Below, piece after piece: positions 9,718 through 18,230 of a stretch of 64,000 nt of DNA. Position numbers and translations under genes: made by a program. The notes under the pieces were generated by a model. It searched no databases. It was not told the origin of the DNA and was given only the letters and a program-made list of their open reading frames with translations. Origin of the DNA: Pseudomonas oryzagri (GTDB lineage: Bacteria; Pseudomonadota; Gammaproteobacteria; Pseudomonadales; Pseudomonadaceae); the NCBI RefSeq assembly GCF_020831405.1, contig NZ_JAJHPU010000002.1, positions 62,001 through 126,000 of the forward strand. The letters are read 5' to 3'. Numbering within the stretch: the stretch's first letter is position 1; each line of letters starts with the position of its first letter.

Positions 9718-10575
9718 ATGTCCCGCCTTCTCCTTCCCGCCAGATCGCTCGCCCTGCTGCTCGCGCTGCTGCTACTGGCCGGTTGCAGCCGGATGGAGCT
9801 GGTCTACCGCAACCTCGACTACCTGATTCCCTGGAAGGTGGACGACTACCTGAGCCTCGACGCCAAGCAGAGCGCCTGGCTGGACGCACGGCTGGACGCG
9901 CACCTGCGCTGGCACTGCCAGAGCGAGCTGCCGCGCTACATCGACTGGCTCGACCACCAGCGCCCGCTGCTCGCCGGCAGCCCGAGCAGCGCCCGTCTGG
10001 AGGCGGCCTTGGGCGAAGCGCGCACCTTGCTGCAGCCGACCTTCGCCCGCCTGGCACCGGACGCCGCCCAACTGCTGGCCGGTCTCAGCGCCGAACAGAT
10101 CGCCGAACTGGACGAAAATCTGGCCGAGGAGCGGGCCGAATTCGCCGAGCGCTACCTGGGCGGCAGCCTGGCCGAACGCCTGCAACGGCGCGTCGAGGTC
10201 GCCCAGCCGCGCCTGGAGTTCTGGCTGGGTCCGTTGCATCCGCAGCAGCGCGCCTACCTGCGCCTGTGGGCGGCACGCCAGGAAGCCGGCGTACGCCCCT
10301 GGCTGGACAATCGCACCCGCTGGCAGACGGGCCTGCTGGCGCAGTTGCGGCAGACCCCGCGGGCAGAACTCGCCGCGCGCCTGGAGCCGCAGCTGGCCGC
10401 CCCGGATCGCCACTGGGATGGGGACTACCGGCAGGCGCTGCAGCGCAGCCAGCAATCGCTGGCCGAACTGCTCGCCGAGCTGTGGGCGAGCGCCACGCCG
10501 ACGCAACGCGCGTATCTGCAGGAGCAGCTGGACAGCCTGAGCGCAGACCTCGGCGAACTGGTATGCCGCGACTGA
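9718..10575 (+). CDS. DUF6279-type lipoprotein
   Basis: Predicted lipoprotein of 285 residues. The N-terminus is a basic, leucine-rich lipoprotein signal ending in the lipobox LLAGC (about residues 18-22), so it should be lipidated and face the periplasm. The rest is rich in Leu/Ala/Arg/Gln and helical. The segment YRNLDYLIPWKVDDYLSL matches the start of the DUF6279 lipoprotein family as I remember it. Function is not known. The ATG was preferred over one 12 codons upstream because it starts the signal peptide. It is convergent with ung, with one base between stops. Confidence 0.78.
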   Translation: MSRLLLPARSLALLLALLLLAGCSRMELVYRNLDYLIPWKVDDYLSLDAKQSAWLDARLDAHLRWHCQSELPRYIDWLDHQRPLLAGSPSSARLEAALGEARTLLQPTFARLAPDAAQLLAGLSAEQIAELDENLAEERAEFAERYLGGSLAERLQRRVEVAQPRLEFWLGPLHPQQRAYLRLWAARQEAGVRPWLDNRTRWQTGLLAQLRQTPRAELAARLEPQLAAPDRHWDGDYRQALQRSQQSLAELLAELWASATPTQRAYLQEQLDSLSADLGELVCRD

Positions 10576-10576
10576 G

Positions 10577-11272
10577 TCAGACCGTCGGCAGACGCCAGTC
10601 GATCGGCGCCAGGCCGTGCTGCTCGAGGAAGCGGTTGGTACGGCTGAAATGGCCGTTGCCGATGAAGCCACGGTGCGCGGACAGCGGCGAGGGATGCGGG
10701 GAACGCAGGATCAGGTGCTTGGTCGGATCGATCAGGCGCTCCTTGCTCTGCGCATGAGCGCCCCACAGCAGGAACACCACGTGCGGCCGCTGCTGGCTGA
10801 CCACCTCGATCACCCGGTCGGTGAACTGTTGCCAGCCGGCCCCGGCGTGCGAGCCGGCCTTGCCCTGCTCGACGGTCAGCGAGGTGTTGAGCAACAGCAC
10901 GCCCTGGTCCGCCCAGTGTTGCAGGGATCCATGGTTGGGCGGATCGATGTTCAGGTCGCGCTTGAGCTCCTTGAAGATGTTCTGCAGCGACGGCGGCACC
11001 GGCACGCCCGGTTGCACCGAGAAGCACAGGCCGTGGGCCTGCCCGGGACCGTGGTAGGGGTCCTGGCCGATGATCACCACCTTGACCCGTTCCAGCGGCG
11101 TGGAGTCAAGCGCGTGGAAGATCAGCCCGCCGGGCGGAAAGATCTGCTTGCCGGCCGCCTTCTCGCTGCGCAGGAACTCGCTGAGCGCCTGCATGTAGGG
11201 CTGCTCGAATTCCGCGTGCAGGGCCGCCTTCCAGCCCGGTTCGAGTTTGATGCGATTCTGCGCGGTGCTCAT
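10577..11272 (-). CDS. ung: Uracil-DNA glycosylase
   Basis: Family 1 UDG, 231 residues, removing uracil from DNA in base excision repair. The catalytic water-activating loop [14 protein letters not shown] (Asp of QDPYH) and the minor-groove intercalation loop [11 protein letters not shown] are intact, as is the uracil-pocket region [10 protein letters not shown]. Synteny with ung near sdhE-nadB-algU in P. aeruginosa supports the call. Confidence 0.97.
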   Translation of the reverse strand: MSTAQNRIKLEPGWKAALHAEFEQPYMQALSEFLRSEKAAGKQIFPPGGLIFHALDSTPLERVKVVIIGQDPYHGPGQAHGLCFSVQPGVPVPPSLQNIFKELKRDLNIDPPNHGSLQHWADQGVLLLNTSLTVEQGKAGSHAGAGWQQFTDRVIEVVSQQRPHVVFLLWGAHAQSKERLIDPTKHLILRSPHPSPLSAHRGFIGNGHFSRTNRFLEQHGLAPIDWRLPTV

Positions 11273-11467
11273 GGAGCCCCCTGTGAGCGAAACAAAGCGG
11301 CACCCTAGAGAGGGCGTTCCGGCAAGTCAAGGCGCGACCAAGGATGCGGGTAGCAGGCCACCCGGATGACGACCCAAGTCGCCCCCGGCCCACCGCAAAA
11401 GCGCATGGGCGCCCCGCCGGGCGAAGGGTACAACTCCGGCTCCCCCCTGCCACAAGGAAAGGTGTCC

Positions 11468-12706
11468 ATGCGCCGACTCGCCTGCCTCAGCCTGCTGCTC
11501 GCAGCCTTCGCCGTCCACGCCGCCCCGGCCGCCGAGCCCCTGAAGATCGGCCTCAACTACCCGCGCACCGGCAACGACAAGGCCGAGGGCCTGGAGCAGA
11601 TGCGCGGCGCCCTGCTGGCCATCGAGCAGATCAACGCCCACGGCGGCGTGCTCGGTCGTCCGCTGCAGCTGGAAACCGCCAACAGCGCCTCGCGGGCGGA
11701 AACCGCGGTGCGCAATGTCGACCGCCTGCAGGCCAAGGGGGTGGCGATGGTCTTCGGCGGCGCCACCAGCGAGGAAGTGATCGCCGCCAGCCAGCGCGCC
11801 CGCGAGCTCGGCCTGCTGTACTTCGCCACCCTCGCCTACGCCAACGAAGTCACCGGACAGTATGGCCATCGCTACCTGTTCCGCGAGTCCGGCAGCGCAC
11901 GGATGAGCGCACGGGTGCTCGGCGAATACCTGGCCATCCACCAGCCGCGCCGCAGCTACTTCCACATCACCCGCGACGACGCCTGGGGCCGCAGCATGGA
12001 AAGCGCCCTGCGCGAAAGCACCTCCACCCAGGACAAGGCGCGCCACGGCCGGCGCAGCCTGGCCCCCAGCGCTGCCCGTCTGGCCGACATGCGCGCCGCC
12101 CTGGAAGCGGCGGAGAAGAGCGGAGCGGAGGTCCTGGTGCTCAACCTGCTCGGCAACGACCTGGTGCAGATCATGAGCCTGGTCGACCAGCAGGGCCTCA
12201 ACCGCCGCCTGCAGATCATCATCCCGCACCTTTCCAAGCCGCTGGTCGAGCAGATCGGCCCGTCGATCATGACCGGGGTGATCGGCACCGAAACCTGGAC
12301 CTTGAAAAGCGCGCAGCTGGAGAAGAGCGCCGCCGGCCAGGACTTCATCCGCGAGTTCGTCGCGGAGAACCAGGAATATCCGGGCAGTACCGCCGCTTCC
12401 ACCTACGCCATCGTCCGCGAGTGGGCCGAGGCCGTGAAGCGCGCCGGCAGCAGTGACAGCGAGGCGGTGATCCGCGCGCTCGAAGGCCACCGCTACCAGC
12501 TGCTCAAGGGCCCGCAGGAGTGGCGCGCCTTCGACCACCAGAATGTGCAGGACGTCTACGCCGTGCGTGTGCGCCCGCGCGAGGAGATCATGAAGGACCC
12601 GCTGAAACAGGACTACTTCGAGGTCATCCACCGCATGCAGGGCGAGCAGGCCGCGGTGTCGATGGACGACTGGGAACAGGAGCGCGACAGCCTGACCCTC
12701 GAGTAA
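11468..12706 (+). CDS. Periplasmic type I ligand-binding protein (ABC-type, Leu/Ile/Val-amide family), copy 1
   Basis: Exported binding protein of 412 residues with a signal peptide ending around residue 20. The mature start LKIGLNYPRTGNDKAEGLEQ is the opening strand/loop of the type I periplasmic-binding fold; LLAIEQINAHGGVLGRPL is the classic first-helix signature. It is a close paralogue of the next gene; both end with the same block (YQLLKGPQEWR, FDHQNVQ, EEIMKD). No permease or ATPase gene is nearby, so the cognate transporter or sensor partner is unknown. An upstream in-frame ATG lacks a signal-peptide context. Confidence 0.88.
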   Translation: MRRLACLSLLLAAFAVHAAPAAEPLKIGLNYPRTGNDKAEGLEQMRGALLAIEQINAHGGVLGRPLQLETANSASRAETAVRNVDRLQAKGVAMVFGGATSEEVIAASQRARELGLLYFATLAYANEVTGQYGHRYLFRESGSARMSARVLGEYLAIHQPRRSYFHITRDDAWGRSMESALRESTSTQDKARHGRRSLAPSAARLADMRAALEAAEKSGAEVLVLNLLGNDLVQIMSLVDQQGLNRRLQIIIPHLSKPLVEQIGPSIMTGVIGTETWTLKSAQLEKSAAGQDFIREFVAENQEYPGSTAASTYAIVREWAEAVKRAGSSDSEAVIRALEGHRYQLLKGPQEWRAFDHQNVQDVYAVRVRPREEIMKDPLKQDYFEVIHRMQGEQAAVSMDDWEQERDSLTLE

Positions 12707-12722
12707 AGCCCGACCGACCGCC

Positions 12723-12744
12723 GCCCCCGGCCACCGCCGGGGGC
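12723..12744 (+). terminator. GC-rich hairpin after first binding-protein gene
   Basis: Perfect 9-bp stem GCCCCCGGC/GCCGGGGGC with loop CACC, 17 bases after the stop. There is no T-tract, so it may be a weak or processing hairpin separating the two paralogues. Confidence 0.4.
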
Positions 12745-12903
12745 GCGTAGCACAGGATTTTCACCCCGCACAGGCAACCCGCCACGTATGTGACGCTTAT
12801 CACGAAAACCGCCGACCTCCCGGTAGACCAAGAGCTAATGCCCGTTTTAGACGCCGCCGCGTACAACAGGCTTGGGCAAACATAACAACGACCAGGAGGC
12901 CCC

Positions 12904-14151
12904 ATGAAGCGCACTCTTACTGCTCTAGCCCTGTGGGCCGGATTCTGCACCACCGTCAGTGCTGCCGACCCCATCACCCTCGGGCTCAACTACCCGCGGA
13001 CCGGCAGCTACAAGGAAGAAGGCCTCGCGCAGATGCGCGGCGCCCTGCTCGCGGTCGACGAGATCAACGCCCAGGGCGGCGTCCTCGGCCGACCGCTGCG
13101 CCTGATCAGCCGCGACACCGCGTCACGCCCGGAAAAGGCCGTGAACAACGTCGAGCGCATGGTCAACGAAGGCGCCGCCATGCTGTTCGGCGGCGCCTCC
13201 AGCGCCGTGGCGATCGCCGCCAGCAAGCGAGCCAAGGAACTCGGTGTGCTGTACTTCGGCACCCTCACCTACTCCAACGACACCACCGGCAAGAACGGCC
13301 ACCGCTACATGTTCCGCGAGTGCAACAGCGCGTGGATGAGCGCCCGTGTGCTCGGCCAGTACCTGGCCAAGACCCTGCCGAACAAGCGCTACTTCTACGT
13401 GACCGCCGACTACACCTGGGGCCACACCAGCGAAAGCTCGCTGCGCCAGACCACCGGCACCACCGACGCCAAGGCCAACCCCGGTCTCAAGGTGCCCTTC
13501 CCGGGCGCCCGCATGGCCGACTATCGCGACGCGCTGACCCAGGCCGCCAGCAGCGATGCCAACGTGCTGGCGCTGGTGCTGTTCGGCGACGACCTGGTGA
13601 ATGCCATGCGCATCGCCGAGGATCTGGGCCTGACCAAGCGCATGCAGATCGTCGCGCCCAACCTGACCCAGAGCATCGTCGAACAGGCCGGTCCCGGTCT
13701 GATGGAAGGCGTGATCGGCACCGAGCCGTGGACCTGGCGCGTGCCGGAGCTGGAGAAATCCGAAGCGGGCATGGCCTTCGTCAAGAACTACGGTGCCCGC
13801 TACGAGCTGATGCCGTCGAGCTCGGCCGCCTCGGCCTACAGCATCGTCCACCAGTGGGCCGACGCCGCCGAGCGCGCCGGCAGCCTGGACAGCGAGAAGC
13901 TGATCAAGAGCCTGGAGGGCCACAAGTACCAGCTGCTCAAGGGCCCGCAGGAGTGGCGCAGCTTCGACCACCAGAACGTGCAGACCGTGTACGCGGTGAA
14001 GGTGAAGACCCGCGACGAGATCATGAAGGACCGCTCCAAGCAGGACTACTTCGAGATCGTCGGTCGTCTGGACGGCTCCCTGGCCGCCCCGACCCTGGAC
14101 GAATGGAAGCAGGAACGCACCGCCGCCGGCCAGCCGCCGCAACTGCAGTAA
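12904..14151 (+). CDS. Periplasmic type I ligand-binding protein, copy 2
   Basis: Paralogue of the preceding gene, 415 residues, with signal peptide (cleavage near VSA-ADP, residue 20) and the type I binding fold (LGLNYPRTGSYKEEGLAQ at the mature start; LLAVDEINAQGGVLGRPL). A strong AGGAGG site stands 5 bases before the ATG. The long 5' gap of about 200 bases with its own hairpin suggests separate expression from copy 1. The ligand cannot be read from sequence; the family includes amino acid, amide and urea binders. Confidence 0.9.
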   Translation: MKRTLTALALWAGFCTTVSAADPITLGLNYPRTGSYKEEGLAQMRGALLAVDEINAQGGVLGRPLRLISRDTASRPEKAVNNVERMVNEGAAMLFGGASSAVAIAASKRAKELGVLYFGTLTYSNDTTGKNGHRYMFRECNSAWMSARVLGQYLAKTLPNKRYFYVTADYTWGHTSESSLRQTTGTTDAKANPGLKVPFPGARMADYRDALTQAASSDANVLALVLFGDDLVNAMRIAEDLGLTKRMQIVAPNLTQSIVEQAGPGLMEGVIGTEPWTWRVPELEKSEAGMAFVKNYGARYELMPSSSAASAYSIVHQWADAAERAGSLDSEKLIKSLEGHKYQLLKGPQEWRSFDHQNVQTVYAVKVKTRDEIMKDRSKQDYFEIVGRLDGSLAAPTLDEWKQERTAAGQPPQLQ

Positions 14152-14160
14152 CCCCCTCCT

Positions 14161-14191
14161 CCCGGCCGGGGCTGGACAAGCCGCGGCCGGG
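14161..14191 (+). terminator. Hairpin after second binding-protein gene
   Basis: Stem CCCGGCC/GGCCGGG with an inner GGCT/AGCC pairing, 9 bases past the stop, followed by a short A/G-rich stretch. No T-tract is present. Confidence 0.4.
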
Positions 14192-14348
14192 ACGGCTAAA
14201 AGAAGTTCATCCCGGCGGCCCGCGCCGCCGCTCCAGCGAGCGACGCGCGGGCTTCCAGTGACGCACCAGACCGAGCATCCGCCTGCCGGGTGGGCACGCC
14301 TGGCAACTCCGGCAGAGCTGGCCACCCGCCTGAAGCCCGAGGACCGTC

Positions 14349-15167
14349 ATGAGCAACGCCGTCGAACCCTACAAGTCCGCCCCCTTCGACCTGACCCACA
14401 AGCTGACCGTGGAAAAGCACGGCCACACCGCGCTGGTCACCATCAACAATCCGCCGGCCAACACCTGGGACCGCGACTCGCTGATCGGTCTGCGCCAGCT
14501 GGTCGAGCACCTCAACCACGACGACGACATCTACGCCCTGGTGATCACCGGCCAGGGCGGCAAGTTCTTCAGCGCCGGCGCCGACCTCAAGCTGTTCGCC
14601 GACGGCGACAAGGCCCGCGCGCGCAGCATGGCGCGCCTGTTCGGCGAGGCCTTCGAGGCACTGCGCGACTTTCGCGGCGTGAGCATCGCCGCGATCAACG
14701 GCTACGCCATGGGCGGCGGCCTGGAATGCGCGCTGGCCTGCGACCTGCGCATCGCCGAACGCGAGGCGCAGATGGCCCTGCCCGAGGCCGGCGTCGGCCT
14801 GCTGCCCTGCGCCGGCGGCACCCAACACCTGTCCTGGCTGGTCGGCGAAGGCTGGGCCAAGCGCATGATTCTCTGCGGCGAGCGGGTCGATGCCGAAACC
14901 GCGCTGCGCATCGGTCTGGTCGAGCAGGTGGTGGACAGCGGCGAGGCGCGCGGCCATGCCCTGCTGCTCGCCGCCCGGGTCGGCCGCCAGAGCCCGGTGG
15001 CGGTGCGCGCGATCAAGCCGCTGATCCAGGGCGCGCGCCAGCGCGGACCGAGCAGTTGGCTGGCCGAGGAGCGCGAGCGCTTCGTCGACCTGTTCGACGC
15101 CGAGGACACCCGCGAAGGCGTCAACGCCTTCCTCGAGAAGCGCGATCCGCAGTGGCGCAACCGTTGA
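14349..15167 (+). CDS. dspI: Enoyl-CoA hydratase/isomerase family protein, DspI-like
   Basis: Crotonase-fold protein of 272 residues. It closely resembles P. aeruginosa PA0745 (DspI), implicated in making the biofilm-dispersion signal cis-2-decenoic acid. The oxyanion-hole motif FFSAGADLKLF and both catalytic glutamates (GGGLECALACD and LPEAGVGLLP) are present, so it should be an active hydratase/dehydratase. The next gene is the counterpart of PA0744. The acyl-CoA dehydrogenase and aldehyde dehydrogenase genes that follow in P. aeruginosa (PA0746, PA0747) are not here. The symbol rests on remembered similarity and synteny. Confidence 0.8.
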   Translation: MSNAVEPYKSAPFDLTHKLTVEKHGHTALVTINNPPANTWDRDSLIGLRQLVEHLNHDDDIYALVITGQGGKFFSAGADLKLFADGDKARARSMARLFGEAFEALRDFRGVSIAAINGYAMGGGLECALACDLRIAEREAQMALPEAGVGLLPCAGGTQHLSWLVGEGWAKRMILCGERVDAETALRIGLVEQVVDSGEARGHALLLAARVGRQSPVAVRAIKPLIQGARQRGPSSWLAEERERFVDLFDAEDTREGVNAFLEKRDPQWRNR

Positions 15168-15195
15168 GACACGCCGGGCGCGTGGGAGAGCCGCA

Positions 15196-16308
15196 ATGAA
15201 CGTGACCTTCGAAGAGCGGCCAGCCTGCCACGGCCAGCGCCTGGGCATCGCCACTCTGAACGCCGAGAAGAGTCTCAACGCCCTGAGCCTGTCGATGCTC
15301 GAGGCGCTCGAGCAGCGCCTGCAGGCCTGGCAGGACGACGCGGGGATCGCCTGCGTGGTGCTGCGCGGCAGCGGCGACAAGGCGTTCTGCGCCGGCGGCG
15401 ACGTGCGCCAGCTGGCCGAGGCCAGCCGCGCCCATCCCGGCGAGGTGCCGCCGCTGGCGCGGCGCTTCTTCGCCGACGAATACCGCCTGCTGCACCGCCT
15501 GCACCACTACCGCAAGCCGCTGCTGTGCTGGGGCCACGGCTACGTGATGGGCGGCGGCCTGGGCCTGCTGCAGAGCGCCGGCCTGCGCATCGTCACCCCC
15601 TCCAGCCGCCTGGCCATGCCGGAAATCGGCATCGGCCTGTACCCCGACGTCGGTGCCGGCTGGTTCCTCTCCCGTCTGCCCGGCCGGCTCGGCCTGTTCC
15701 TGGGCCTGAGCGGCTGTGCGCTCAATGCCCGCGACGCCCTCGACCTCGGCCTTGCCGACCGCTTCCTGCTCGACGAGCAGCAGCACGCCCTGCTCCACGG
15801 CCTGGCCCAGCTCAACTGGGGTGAACAGGCGGCGCAGCAGCTGCACAGCCTGCTGCAGGCCCTGGAGGGCGATGCCCTCGCCCACTTGCCCAGCGCCGAG
15901 CTATTGCCGCGCCGCGAGCGCATCGACCGCCTGCTGGATGTCGCCGACCTGCCGGCCGCCTGGCACGCCCTCACCGCGCTCGCGGACGACAGCGACCCGC
16001 TGCTGGCGCGTGCTGCCACCACCCTGCGCGGCGGCTGTCCGCTCACCGCGCACCTGGTGTGGGAACAGCGGCAGCGCGCGCCACGCCTGTCGCTGGCCGA
16101 GGTACTGCGCATGGAATACGCGATGAGTCTGAACTGCTGTCGCTACCCGGAATTCGCCGAAGGCGTGCGCGCCCGTCTGATCGACAAGGACAACCAGCCG
16201 CGCTGGCACTGGCCGGACGTCGCCGCCGTGCCGGCGGCCGTGGTCGAGGCGCACTTCGCGCCGACCTGGGAAGGCGAGCATCCCCTGGCCGAACTCAACG
16301 ACCGCTAG
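15196..16308 (+). CDS. 3-hydroxyisobutyryl-CoA hydrolase-like crotonase
   Basis: Crotonase-superfamily protein, 370 residues, with the long C-terminal extension of the HIBYL-CoA hydrolase group (valine catabolism). Signatures: FCAGGDVRQLAE (oxyanion hole), GYVMGGGLGLL, and MPEIGIGLYPDVGAGWFLSR, which holds the glutamate and aspartate typical of the hydrolase branch. It begins 28 bases after the dspI-like gene and is probably co-transcribed. The substrate could differ if it serves the DspI pathway. Confidence 0.85.
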   Translation: MNVTFEERPACHGQRLGIATLNAEKSLNALSLSMLEALEQRLQAWQDDAGIACVVLRGSGDKAFCAGGDVRQLAEASRAHPGEVPPLARRFFADEYRLLHRLHHYRKPLLCWGHGYVMGGGLGLLQSAGLRIVTPSSRLAMPEIGIGLYPDVGAGWFLSRLPGRLGLFLGLSGCALNARDALDLGLADRFLLDEQQHALLHGLAQLNWGEQAAQQLHSLLQALEGDALAHLPSAELLPRRERIDRLLDVADLPAAWHALTALADDSDPLLARAATTLRGGCPLTAHLVWEQRQRAPRLSLAEVLRMEYAMSLNCCRYPEFAEGVRARLIDKDNQPRWHWPDVAAVPAAVVEAHFAPTWEGEHPLAELNDR

Positions 16309-16329
16309 GCCATCGCTTACCCAGAACGC

Positions 16330-16353
16330 CACGGGGCGCTCGCGCGCCCCGTG
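16330..16353. terminator. Bidirectional hairpin between convergent genes
   Basis: Perfect 10-bp stem CACGGGGCGC/GCGCCCCGTG with loop TCGC, between the crotonase gene (plus) and the small lipoprotein gene (minus). No clear T-tract. A near-identical stem follows the next small lipoprotein gene. Confidence 0.5.
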
Positions 16354-16383
16354 ATCGAATCCCTGCCGTTCCCGCTATGGCCA

Positions 16384-16632
16384 TCAATCGTCCTCGCCCT
16401 GATCATCATCGCGATGGCCATAGCGCTCGCGCTCGCGCCGACCATCCCAGCGTTCGCGGTGCGCGTCGCGCTCGTCCCAACGGCGATAATCGCGCCCATC
16501 CCAATCGCGGTGGCGATGCTCGCCATCCCAGTGCCGATAACCGTCGCGATGACCGTCGTAATGGTCATCGTCGTAGACCACGCACCCGGACAGCCCGAGC
16601 AGCACTCCCAACAGCAACACGGCAACACGCAT
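16384..16632 (-). CDS. Small His/Asp/Arg-rich lipoprotein
   Basis: Predicted 82-residue lipoprotein. The leader MRVAVLLLGVLLGLSGC ends in the lipobox LSGC; the mature part is built from short Asp/His/Arg/Trp/Tyr repeats (WDGEHRHRDWDGRDYRRWDE and similar). Such low-complexity, charged sequence could bind metal or be disordered; no family function is known to me. The start is the ATG with GAGG upstream; a TTG two codons earlier is less likely. Confidence 0.68.
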   Translation of the reverse strand: MRVAVLLLGVLLGLSGCVVYDDDHYDGHRDGYRHWDGEHRHRDWDGRDYRRWDERDAHRERWDGRRERERYGHRDDDQGEDD

Positions 16633-16722
16633 GAACAAGACGTCCTCAGCAGACGGGCCCGACTGGCCCCCTCATAAGACGGCGGCGGGCGCGAACAAGT
16701 TCAGGCCGGACGCCAGAAAGCA

Positions 16723-16748
16723 CAACGGGGCGCCTCCGCGCCCCGTTG
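16723..16748 (-). terminator. Hairpin after the 60-residue lipoprotein gene
   Basis: Perfect 11-bp stem CAACGGGGCGC/GCGCCCCGTTG with a 4-base loop; on the minus strand it is followed by TGCTTTCTGG. It starts 20 bases past the stop of the adjacent lipoprotein gene. Confidence 0.55.
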
Positions 16749-16768
16749 CGTCATCCCGACACGCGTAC

Positions 16769-16951
16769 TCAGCAGTTGCCCTTCTTGGCCTGCCCCGGCG
16801 GACAGAAGCCGCCACCGCCGTAGTCATGGTGTCCTCCGCCGACGTCGACGTGCACATCGTCGCCCACATCGGCACTCACGCCCGGGACATGCACGCTGCA
16901 CCCCGACAGCACGATCAACAGCGCCAGCAACACTCCGAAAAGTCCGCGCAT
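16769..16951 (-). CDS. Small Gly/His-rich lipoprotein
   Basis: Predicted 60-residue lipoprotein. Leader MRGLFGVLLALLIVLSGC carries a lipobox at LSGC. The mature peptide contains VDVGGGHHDYGGGGF and ends CPPGQAKKGNC, a tail seen in several small proteobacterial lipoproteins. GAGGG precedes the chosen ATG, which is 10 codons inside a longer frame. Function unknown. It is separated from the previous lipoprotein gene by about 140 bases and its own hairpin. Confidence 0.68.
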   Translation of the reverse strand: MRGLFGVLLALLIVLSGCSVHVPGVSADVGDDVHVDVGGGHHDYGGGGFCPPGQAKKGNC

Positions 16952-17094
16952 GGTCAGCCCTCGCGAATCAGTCATAGGCAATCAATCAGACCTGCGCCGA
17001 GCAGCTTTGTTGCAGCATCGGGTAGCATGACGCGCGCGCAGCGCTTACCCAGCCCGCGGCCGCGCACTCTCTTTCTTCGCCACGAGCCTTCGCC

Positions 17095-17820
17095 ATGCGC
17101 CTGGACCGCTTCCTCAGCAAGCGCCCCGACTTCAACCGCCAGCAGGTCCGCCAGTTGCTGCTCGCCGGCCGCGTAACGATCGACGGCCAGACCGAGCGCG
17201 ACGGTCTGCGCGAGATCAACGCCTTCCAGCGCATCGAACTGGATGGCCAGGCGCTGCAGGAAGGGCATCCCGCCCGCTACCTGATGCTGCACAAGCCCAC
17301 CGGGGTGGTGAGCGCCACCCATGACCCGCAGCACCGCACCGTGCTCGACCTGCTGCCGGAGGCGGCGCGCGAGGGCCTGCACATCGCCGGACGGCTGGAC
17401 GGCAACACCACCGGCCTGCTCCTGCTGACCAACGACGGCCAGTGGTCGCGGCGCCTGACCCTGCCGGGCAGCAAGCTGCCCAAGGTCTACCAGGTGGAGA
17501 CCGCCGAGCCGCTCGGCGCCGAATACGTCGCGACCTTCGCGCGCGGCATCTACTTCGCCTTCGAGGATCTGGTCACCCAGCCCGCGCACCTGGAGCTGCT
17601 CGGCAGCAACAGCGCCCGCCTCACCCTGGTCGAGGGCCGTTACCACCAGGTCAAGCGCATGTTCGGCCACTTCCGCAACCGGGTGACCCGCCTGCACCGC
17701 GAGAGCATCGGGCCGATCCGCCTCGACCCGACTCTGCAGCCCGGCGAATATCGCCCGCTCAGCGCCGCGGAACTCGCCTGCACCCTGGAAAACCCCGCGG
17801 CTCATTGCACTGGGGCATAA
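17095..17820 (+). CDS. rsuA: 16S rRNA pseudouridine(516) synthase
   Basis: RsuA-family enzyme, 241 residues, converting U516 of 16S rRNA to pseudouridine. An S4-like RNA-binding domain (about residues 1-60) precedes the catalytic domain; the catalytic aspartate is in GRLDGNTTGLLLLTNDG. The motif KVYQVE and the late VEGRYHQVKRMFGHF complete the family pattern. It lies directly upstream of tRNA-Gly. Confidence 0.93.
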   Translation: MRLDRFLSKRPDFNRQQVRQLLLAGRVTIDGQTERDGLREINAFQRIELDGQALQEGHPARYLMLHKPTGVVSATHDPQHRTVLDLLPEAAREGLHIAGRLDGNTTGLLLLTNDGQWSRRLTLPGSKLPKVYQVETAEPLGAEYVATFARGIYFAFEDLVTQPAHLELLGSNSARLTLVEGRYHQVKRMFGHFRNRVTRLHRESIGPIRLDPTLQPGEYRPLSAAELACTLENPAAHCTGA

Positions 17821-17870
17821 AACGCACTTCACCCGCGGCCCATCTTCTGGTAAAAAGACGGCCTGCAAAA

Positions 17871-17944
17871 GCGGGCGTCGTATAATGGTAATACCCTAGC
17901 TTCCCAAGCTAGAGCCGTGGGTTCGATTCCCATCGCCCGCTCCA
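17871..17944 (+). tRNA. tRNA-Gly (anticodon CCC)
   Basis: Folds as a full cloverleaf: acceptor GCGGGCG/CGCCCGC, D stem GTAT/ATAC, anticodon stem CTAGC/GCTAG with loop TTCCCAA, T arm GTGGG-TTCGATT-CCCAT. CCA is encoded. Anticodon CCC reads GGG codons. Confidence 0.96.
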
Positions 17945-17989
17945 GACAATTGTTTCCCTACGCCGCGGCGTGGCGATGAAACCCAGAGA

Positions 17990-18015
17990 AACCGGCCCTT
18001 GCAGCCGGTTTTTTT
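17990..18015 (+). terminator. Rho-independent terminator after tRNA-Gly
   Basis: Stem AACCGGC/GCCGGTT with a 7-base loop, followed directly by a run of T. It lies 45 bases downstream of the tRNA. Confidence 0.8.
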
Positions 18016-18230
18016 GTGCCCGCGCTCGGCTGCTCGCATCCGGGGTGAAGAAGAACGCCAGGCCGCGGATCAGGTACACGGCGAGCAGCTGCACGCCGTG
18101 CAGTCCGATGGTATCAGGGCCAAGGGCACGGAGAAGAGCCCCCGCAGGGGACGGCTCCGCAGCACTGGCTCTCCTCGGCCCGCAGCGGGACAATGCCTGC
18201 CGATCAGCCTGGACCGGAACGCCCAGCCCC

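Noticed and set aside
18000-18230. Minus-strand frame with a membrane-like stretch (LHGVQLLAVYLIRGLAFFF) between tRNA-Gly and the LysR gene
   Set aside because: It could be the remnant of a small membrane protein gene, but it lacks a clear start and its reading continues through the terminator and the tRNA. I could not match it to a family, so it is not listed as a pseudogene.
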